DNA from: Candidatus Wirthbacteria bacterium CG2_30_54_11
Lineage (GTDB): Bacteria > Patescibacteriota > CG2-30-54-11
Direction: 5' to 3'
DNA length: 12,054 nt
Assembly: GCA_001873755.1 (NCBI GenBank)
Contig: MNZT01000043.1
Span: 1-12,054 of the forward strand
A program made the position numbers and the translations under genes. Shown here one piece after another: positions 1 through 4,853 of this stretch. Every line of letters starts with the position of its first letter. Positions within the stretch are counted from its first letter, which is position 1. A model generated the notes under the pieces. That model was not told where the DNA came from. It saw only the letters and a list, made by a program, of their open reading frames with translations, and did not search any database.

Positions 1-44
1 CCGGAGATCAGGAGCTTGCCGGGGGCTTGGACAGTCAGTTTCAT
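1..44 (-). CDS. GHMP kinase N-terminus (mevalonate/phosphomevalonate kinase type), partial
   Basis: Only the first 14 codons plus two bases lie in the window; the gene continues beyond base 1. The reading is MKLTVQAPGKLLISG, in which the last G is inferred from two bases. The A-P-G-K-L-x-x-S-G opening is typical of the first strand and loop of GHMP-family kinases, most like mevalonate and phosphomevalonate kinases, which phosphorylate mevalonate or its 5-phosphate with ATP for isoprenoid synthesis. Other family members such as heptose or homoserine kinases usually open differently, but 14 residues cannot settle the substrate. The start is supported by a GAGGA ribosome binding site (54-58) nine bases upstream. 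The gene diverges from the nucleotidyltransferase at 273. A possible minus-strand -10 box (TAGAAT, 79-84) lies beside the heptamer repeat, but I see no good -35. Confidence 0.65.
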   Translation of the reverse strand, partial: MKLTVQAPGKLLIS

Positions 45-97
45 TGTCGTGTATCCTCATAAGCTATCTACGACGCCGATTCTACATCAAATAGCGG

Positions 98-151
98 CCA
101 GTAACCAGTAACCAGTAACCAGTAACCAGTAACCAGTAACCAGTAACCAGT
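98..151. repeat. Perfect 7-bp tandem repeat, CCAGTAA x7.7
   Basis: Seven exact copies of CCAGTAA run from 98 to 146, followed by a partial CCAGT. The tract lies between two divergent genes and has TAA stops in every third unit of each forward frame, so it is not coding. The 6-mer GCGGCC occurs just before it, overlapping the first unit (94-99), and again 15 bases after it (166-171). Perfect identity of units suggests recent expansion or slippage. Because 7 is not a multiple of 3 or of the helical turn, copy-number change would shift the spacing of elements on both sides. Confidence 0.97.
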
Positions 152-207
152 GAACGCAAATACAGGCGGCCCTACTCAACACTCAAAAGCCCCTGGTCTT
201 TGTTATC

Positions 208-236
208 TTGACGCACTTGCCATAAAAAGGTATAAA
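208..236 (+). promoter_or_regulatory. Sigma70-type promoter of the gluconeogenic operon
   Basis: TTGACG (208-213) matches the -35 consensus at five of six bases. It is separated by exactly 17 bases from TATAAA (231-236), which matches the -10 consensus at five of six. Transcription would start near 243-244, giving a leader of about 30 bases before the ATG at 273. It drives the nucleotidyltransferase and, from the tight spacing, probably the genes through 7643. Confidence 0.65.
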
Positions 237-269
237 TACTCCGTATGAAAAGGTATTACGGTATCATAC
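225..269. promoter_or_regulatory. Putative operator: GTAT/ATAC array over the -10 box and start site
   Basis: GTAT occurs at 230, 243, 253 and 261, and its complement ATAC at 236 and 266. Two pairs form small inverted repeats (230-239 and 261-269). A perfect 9-bp direct repeat, AAAAGGTAT, occurs at 225-233 and 248-256. The array covers the -10 box, the likely start site and the leader, where a bound repressor would block transcription. RHH proteins commonly bind short repeated half-sites of this size, and the downstream gene starts with an RHH domain. That the RHH domain binds here is inference. Confidence 0.45.
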
Positions 270-272
270 TAT

Positions 273-1109
273 ATGGAACGCGAACGGATTTCGATCACGG
301 TGCGTAAACCGCTGCTGAAGAAGATTGACAGCATGGTGGATGGGATGAAGATCCGCAACCGTTCCCATGCGATAGAATTCCTCCTGTCGAAATCACTGAG
401 CCCTTTTGTCTCCAAGGCGGTGATTCTTGCCGGTGGACCCGGTACGCGTATGCGTCCTTTCAGCTATGAGATCCCCAAGTCGCTCATCCCGGTTCAGGGG
501 AAGGCGCTTTTGGAGTATGCGATCGAACTTTTGAAACAGAACGGAATTGTCGATATCGTGATCTCCATCGGGCATCTGGGAGAAAAAGTACGCGAACATT
601 TCGGCAATGGTGAGCGCTATGGAGTGAACATCCAGTACATTCAGCAGTCCAGTGAAGTAGGCACAGGCGGAGCGCTGGCCGGCACGATCGGGTATTTCAC
701 CAAAGAACCGTTCGTTCTCGTACACGGTGATATCCTCATCGACATCGACCTGCAGGAGCTCATCACGTTCCACCAGGAGCATGAATATTGCGTCTCCATG
801 GCATTGACCTCGGTCCAGAACCCCTCTGATTTCGGCATGGTTTCGGTCCGTGGCAATACCGTCGTCGCTTTTTCTGAAAAGCCGGACAAAGAAAAATCCA
901 GCTCGCACCTGATCAACGCCGGGCTGTATATCTGCAATCCTGCGATTTTCGACTATCTGCGCCCCTCGGGGTCTTTTTCTCTCGAGCGGGACATTTTCCC
1001 GGAACTCATCGGGGAGCACAAGCTCGGTGCCTACATGTTTGACGGGATGTGGTACGACGTCAGCACGCCGGAGATTTATGAACAAGTTCTAAAAGAGTGG
1101 AGAATCTGA
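273..1109 (+). CDS. RHH domain fused to sugar-phosphate nucleotidyltransferase
   Basis: The 278-residue protein has two parts. Residues 5-42 match a ribbon-helix-helix DNA-binding fold: strand RISITVRK, first helix around 13-24, then the turn MKIRNRS and a second helix to residue 42. Residues 48-278 are a nucleotidyltransferase that makes an NDP-sugar from NTP and sugar 1-phosphate. Its signature is LAGGPGTRMRP (52-62) with K69. Further motifs are EVGTGGAL (128-135), the metal-binding HGD (151-153), FSEKP (200-204), NAGLYI (215-220) and W260/D262. The closest recognisable class is mannose-1-phosphate guanylyltransferase or glucose-1-phosphate thymidylyl/uridylyltransferase; the sugar and base cannot be told apart. 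The C-terminal left-handed beta-helix of longer GlmU/ManC-type enzymes is missing. The ATG at 273 is preferred because the RHH strand starts directly after it, yet there is no clear Shine-Dalgarno site. The stop is 1 bp before glpX. Confidence 0.9.
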   Translation: MERERISITVRKPLLKKIDSMVDGMKIRNRSHAIEFLLSKSLSPFVSKAVILAGGPGTRMRPFSYEIPKSLIPVQGKALLEYAIELLKQNGIVDIVISIGHLGEKVREHFGNGERYGVNIQYIQQSSEVGTGGALAGTIGYFTKEPFVLVHGDILIDIDLQELITFHQEHEYCVSMALTSVQNPSDFGMVSVRGNTVVAFSEKPDKEKSSSHLINAGLYICNPAIFDYLRPSGSFSLERDIFPELIGEHKLGAYMFDGMWYDVSTPEIYEQVLKEWRI

Positions 1110-1110
1110 C

Positions 1111-2085
1111 ATGGAACAGACATTTGGATTGTCCTTCATGCACGCCACAGAGATGGCAGCCATGGCGGCAGCGAGAAGCATGGGGCAGGGAAATCATGAA
1201 CTGAGTGACCAGCTGGCGGTGCAGACTATGCGCGACGAATTTAATCAGCTCGCTATGCGCGGTACAATCGTGATCGGAGAGGGTGAGCGGGACAAAGCCC
1301 CCATGCTGTACATCGGAGAGCATGTGGGATCATGGGAGGAAAAGGAGCCGGAAGTCGATATCGCGGTTGATCCTCTGGAAAACACCAATGCCACGGCCAA
1401 TGGGACCAGCAATGCCATCGCTGTGATCGCGATCTCCGAAAAGGGGGGTCTCCTCCATGCACCGGATGTCTATATGGATAAGATCGTCGTAGGACATGAT
1501 GCCAAGGGAGTCGTCGATATCGATGCACCGCCTGAGGAAAACTTGATCAATATCGCCAAAGCGCTCGACCGCCGGGTCGAGGACTTGACCGTAGCTATCC
1601 TAGACCGCGACAGGCACAAAGAATTGATAGCCGCCGTCAGGGCCTGTGGGGCGCGGATCAAACTCATTCCTGACGGAGATCTCAGTGCAGGCATCGCTGC
1701 CGCAGTACGAGGTACCGGCGTGCATGCGGTCATGGGTATAGGAGGGGCGCCGGAGGGTGTCCTCGCCGCGGCGGCTCTGCGCTGCCTCAATGGTGAGATC
1801 CAGGCCCGTCTGGTCGCGTTGAACAGAGAGCAGCATCAGCGCCTCGACAAGGTCGGGATCAGCGACCTTCAGAAAGTATATACCACTCATGAGCTGGCCT
1901 CCGGCAGGCAGATCATGTTCTCCGCTACCGGGGTCACGGATGGAGACCTTCTGAAGGGGGTGCGTTTCTTCGGGGGCGGGGCCAGAACGGAGACACTTTT
2001 CATGTCGAACCTAAGCCAGAAGGTCCGTCTCGTGGATACGACCCATGTCCATGACCATGATGACATATCATTTATTCTTAAGTAG
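1111..2085 (+). CDS. glpX: Class II fructose-1,6-bisphosphatase (GlpX)
   Basis: This 324-residue cytoplasmic enzyme hydrolyses fructose 1,6-bisphosphate to fructose 6-phosphate, the irreversible step of gluconeogenesis; some relatives also act on sedoheptulose bisphosphate. It aligns end to end with E. coli GlpX from memory. Metal and substrate residues visible are D33, E57 in GEGERD (56-61), D87 and E90 in DPLENT (87-92) and E215 in GGAPEG (211-216). Other family blocks are APMLYIGE (63-70), IPDGD (186-190) and FSATG. The normally conserved Gly of DP-[IL]-[ED]-G-T is Asn91 here. The ATG at 1111 gives the family's usual N-terminus, with GGAG (1099-1102) eight bases upstream. The one-base gap to the preceding gene implies translational coupling. 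Confidence 0.95.
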   Translation: MEQTFGLSFMHATEMAAMAAARSMGQGNHELSDQLAVQTMRDEFNQLAMRGTIVIGEGERDKAPMLYIGEHVGSWEEKEPEVDIAVDPLENTNATANGTSNAIAVIAISEKGGLLHAPDVYMDKIVVGHDAKGVVDIDAPPEENLINIAKALDRRVEDLTVAILDRDRHKELIAAVRACGARIKLIPDGDLSAGIAAAVRGTGVHAVMGIGGAPEGVLAAAALRCLNGEIQARLVALNREQHQRLDKVGISDLQKVYTTHELASGRQIMFSATGVTDGDLLKGVRFFGGGARTETLFMSNLSQKVRLVDTTHVHDHDDISFILK

Positions 2086-2090
2086 ATCCG

Positions 2091-2097
2091 AAGGAAA
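2091..2097 (+). promoter_or_regulatory. Ribosome binding site fixing the aminotransferase start
   Basis: AAGGAAA lies seven bases before the ATG at 2105. It argues against the in-frame ATG at 2045, which lies inside glpX and would add 20 residues unlike the family. Confidence 0.7.
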
Positions 2098-2104
2098 GCC
2101 AGAC

Positions 2105-3265
2105 ATGGTAGCAGCTCGGGTCCGTACCATAGCTCCCAGCGTGACCTTTGCCCTGGAGGAAAAAGCGAAGCGGATGCAGCTGGAAGGCATCCCGGTCATT
2201 TCGTTTGGAATCGGCCAGCCTGATTTTCCTACGCCGGACAATATCAAACAGGCAGGTGAGCATGCGATCAGGGACAACCGTACGGGCTATACTGCGGCCA
2301 CTGGCGTCCTGGAACTGAAACAGGCGATCGCGTCCAAACTGCTCCATGAAAATGATCTGACTTATGAAGCTTCCCAGATCGCCGTCGGAGCCGGTGGCAA
2401 AGCGGCCCTCTACCATCTGTTCCTTGCCCTGCTGAACCCTGGGGATGAGGTCATCATCTTGAACCCCTTCTGGGTGAGCTACCCGGAGCAGATCCGGCTG
2501 GCCGGCGGGATCCCGGTTTTTGTCGGGTGCGACCGCAGTTCTTTTGAGCCGGACATAGAGGCGCTGGAAAAAAATATCACCGGGAAAACAAAGATCATCA
2601 TCGTCAATTCCCCCAACAATCCCTGCGGAGCAGTGTACTTGCACGACACGCTGGTCGCTATCGCCGAGATCGCCCGCCAGCACGACATCTTTATCCTTTC
2701 AGATGAAGTGTATGAACATTTTTATTATGGGGCCAAACCCGTTTCCATAGCTGCCCTTTCGGCCGACGCCTATGCGCGGACGATTGTCTGCAATGCAGTG
2801 TCCAAGACGTATTCCATGACTGGCTGGAGAATAGGTTTTCTCGCCTGTGCCGACAGCGACATCATCAAGGCATACGGAGCGATCCAGGGGCATACGTCAT
2901 CCAATCCCTGCTCGATCGCGCAGTATGCCAGCGTAGAAGCCTATCAGGGAGATCAGGAAAGCGTCGGTATCATGCGGGCAACGTTCCTGCGGCGCCGGGA
3001 CCGCATGCTGGAACTCCTGAAAACAATTCCGGGGCTAACGTGCGCGCCTCCACCCGGTGCTTTCTATTGTTTTCCCCGCTATGACCTCTCCCTGCCGTCA
3101 GCCGAAGTGGCGGAAAGAATTCTCGAGGAAGCACATCTGGTCGTGGTGCCGGGAGATCCTTTTGGCATGGAGAGCTATATCCGTCTGAGCTATGCGGTCA
3201 AGGACGCAGAAATCGAAGAAGGTCTGGAGCGCCTCAGGGTCTGGTTTTCCTCGCAGGTGAAATAA
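2105..3265 (+). CDS. Class I/II PLP-dependent aminotransferase (aspartate aminotransferase-like)
   Basis: The protein has 386 residues from the ATG at 2105 and is a fold-type I aminotransferase. It moves an amino group between an amino acid and a 2-oxo acid, usually with glutamate/2-oxoglutarate as one pair. Visible landmarks are the N-terminal GIGQPDFPTP (35-44), GAGGKAAL (95-102), NSPNNPCG (168-175) with the cofactor-ring Asn, D200 and Y203 in SDEVYEHFYY, the Schiff-base lysine K234 in SKTYSMTGWRIGF, R242 for the PLP phosphate, and R360 for the substrate alpha-carboxylate. This pattern suits the aspartate/aromatic/alanine aminotransferase I-gamma group; the exact substrate cannot be read. 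It begins 19 bases after glpX and precedes PEP carboxykinase, so supplying oxaloacetate from aspartate is a plausible role (inference). Confidence 0.9.
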   Translation: MVAARVRTIAPSVTFALEEKAKRMQLEGIPVISFGIGQPDFPTPDNIKQAGEHAIRDNRTGYTAATGVLELKQAIASKLLHENDLTYEASQIAVGAGGKAALYHLFLALLNPGDEVIILNPFWVSYPEQIRLAGGIPVFVGCDRSSFEPDIEALEKNITGKTKIIIVNSPNNPCGAVYLHDTLVAIAEIARQHDIFILSDEVYEHFYYGAKPVSIAALSADAYARTIVCNAVSKTYSMTGWRIGFLACADSDIIKAYGAIQGHTSSNPCSIAQYASVEAYQGDQESVGIMRATFLRRRDRMLELLKTIPGLTCAPPPGAFYCFPRYDLSLPSAEVAERILEEAHLVVVPGDPFGMESYIRLSYAVKDAEIEEGLERLRVWFSSQVK

Positions 3266-3292
3266 ATCATTCATTAGCTGGCTTATTGAAAA

Positions 3293-4831
3293 ATGTATAA
3301 AGAATACATTGATCGCCGTTTGCAGGAATCTGCCAAAATTGAGAAGAATCCCTCCGTTGTCGACCTCAGGGCGATGGCGAAGCATCATGAAAAAACCAGT
3401 AAGCACGGCCACCCGGTTTATGAGTCCAAGATTCGTAGCCGGAGCGCCAAACATACTTATCATGTAAATGATGATCTCCTGCTGGGCAGAGCGCAGAAAG
3501 GGATAACGGGAGAGGAAGCCAAATTACTCTATTCGCGGGTGCTGGATCAGTTGGAAGATCAGGAGATGATCCTCATCGACCGTCAGATGGGTGTGCATCC
3601 GTCGGTCCATTACCATTGCCGGATGTATGTACCCAAAGCTTACGCCCGACTGGCCTATATGTGGAGTCAGATGCTTTTTGAAGAAGATCATGCCGGCGAA
3701 GGAGTCGATTTCTTGACGCTCTATGTACCTGAATGGGAAGAGACCAAAATCATTGTCGACCCTCGGGAAGGGTTGACCCTGGTGCTGGGTACGGATTATT
3801 TCGGTGAAGCCAAAAAGGCTTTTTTGCGGAAGGCCATGTACGATTTCAAGACCACCCGTGGAGGGCTTGGTTTTCATGCCGGGAGCAAACAGCTCGACAT
3901 CGCAGGACCGGAGGGCAGGAAAGAGGTTGGATTTATCCTGTTCGGACTCAGCGGCACCGGAAAGACCACGCTCACCATGCACGACCACGGACTCACGGGC
4001 GAGGAGAGGGTGCACATCAAACAGGATGATGTCGTCCTGATGGACGATACCGGGTATTGCTATGGTACGGAACGTGGCTTTTTCATCAAAACCGAAGGAC
4101 TGGACGAAAGTCAGGAGGTCCTCTACCGGGCGGCCATGGATCCGGACAGCATTTTTGAAAATGTGCATCTGGAGGAGGACGGGGGTATTAATTTTTCTGA
4201 TTCCGTTCTGACCTCCAATGGCCGGGGGATCATGGTCCGGGAAAAGGTACGACATACGGACACGCCTGTCGACCTGGCCCGGGCGCATAATATAATCTTT
4301 ATCACCCGCCGGGATGACATCGTTCCTCCGCTTGCGAGGCTTACTCCCGAGCAGGGAGCAGCTTTTTTCATGCTGGGAGAATCGATCGAAACCTCTGCGG
4401 GCGATCCGACCAAAGCAGGCCAGTCAAAACGCGAAGTCGGGACCAATCCCTTCCTCATCGGCAGGGAAGAGGACGAGGGCAACAGATTCCTGGAAATACT
4501 TCGTGCGAACTCTGATATCACCTGTTACACCTTAAATACGGGCAGTATAGGGAAAAAAACAGGTCAGGCAGGGAAAAAGATTGGCGTGGCGCTGTCTACC
4601 GGATTGCTGAAACGCATTGCATACGGTGATATCGAGTGGGAACGAGACGCAGACTGGGGCTACGATGTCCCGAAGACGGTCCCCGGCTTTGACATGAAAC
4701 AATGGGATCCCCGGAGCTACTACACAACAGAAGAATATGCCTGGCTCGTGGACTCGCTGCGGAGCGAACGCCTGCTCTGGCTTGCCCAGTTTCCCGACCT
4801 GCTTCCTGAGATCGTGCAGGCCATCGCTTAG
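3293..4831 (+). CDS. pckA: Phosphoenolpyruvate carboxykinase, ATP type, divergent
   Basis: The 512-residue protein converts oxaloacetate and ATP to PEP, CO2 and ADP in the cytoplasm. Motifs in order are Y169 with K174/K175 in DYFGEAKKAF, H195, the P-loop GLSGTGKTT (218-226) and the kinase-2 pair D245/D246. They continue with PPLARLT (345-351), where R349 corresponds to the substrate-contacting Arg, and the nucleotide-binding NTG followed by a Lys-rich segment. These match catalytic residues of the E. coli enzyme recalled from memory (540 aa). Two family signatures are degraded: TGRSPKDKY reads RSRSAKHTY (48-56, keeping R50) and HCSAN reads HAGSK. It is therefore a distant member. The only in-frame start region is the ATG at 3293, since a TGA lies two codons upstream, but no Shine-Dalgarno site precedes it. 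It lies 27 bases after the aminotransferase and 22 before the dikinase. Confidence 0.88.
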   Translation: MYKEYIDRRLQESAKIEKNPSVVDLRAMAKHHEKTSKHGHPVYESKIRSRSAKHTYHVNDDLLLGRAQKGITGEEAKLLYSRVLDQLEDQEMILIDRQMGVHPSVHYHCRMYVPKAYARLAYMWSQMLFEEDHAGEGVDFLTLYVPEWEETKIIVDPREGLTLVLGTDYFGEAKKAFLRKAMYDFKTTRGGLGFHAGSKQLDIAGPEGRKEVGFILFGLSGTGKTTLTMHDHGLTGEERVHIKQDDVVLMDDTGYCYGTERGFFIKTEGLDESQEVLYRAAMDPDSIFENVHLEEDGGINFSDSVLTSNGRGIMVREKVRHTDTPVDLARAHNIIFITRRDDIVPPLARLTPEQGAAFFMLGESIETSAGDPTKAGQSKREVGTNPFLIGREEDEGNRFLEILRANSDITCYTLNTGSIGKKTGQAGKKIGVALSTGLLKRIAYGDIEWERDADWGYDVPKTVPGFDMKQWDPRSYYTTEEYAWLVDSLRSERLLWLAQFPDLLPEIVQAIA

Positions 4832-4836
4832 TTTCC

Positions 4837-4844
4837 AAGGAGGG
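4837..4844 (+). promoter_or_regulatory. Strong ribosome binding site fixing the PPDK start
   Basis: AAGGAGGG lies nine bases before the ATG at 4854, just after the pckA stop. It rules out the longer in-frame start at 4737, which lies inside pckA and adds a Cys-rich stretch unlike the family. Confidence 0.85.
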
Positions 4845-4853
4845 TGCAGGAAT

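Noticed and set aside
98..151. CRISPR array
   Set aside because: The units are 7 bp with no spacers, so this is a simple tandem repeat.
393..1085. Long minus-strand open frame opposite the nucleotidyltransferase gene
   Set aside because: It is antisense to a gene with clear domain motifs, has Arg/His/Asp-rich content without family motifs, and is a shadow of codon bias.
1107..1109. Alternative genetic code with TGA read as Gly or Trp, as in some Patescibacteria
   Set aside because: TGA ends the nucleotidyltransferase one base before glpX with its own RBS, and no in-frame TGA interrupts any recognised gene.
2045..2104. Longer N-terminus for the aminotransferase
   Set aside because: It overlaps the glpX 3' end and adds a His/Met-rich stretch not seen in the family; the ATG at 2105 has a good site.
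4737..4853. Longer N-terminus for PPDK
   Set aside because: It lies wholly inside pckA, has no ribosome binding site and is unlike the family; the ATG at 4854 has AAGGAGGG at ideal spacing.
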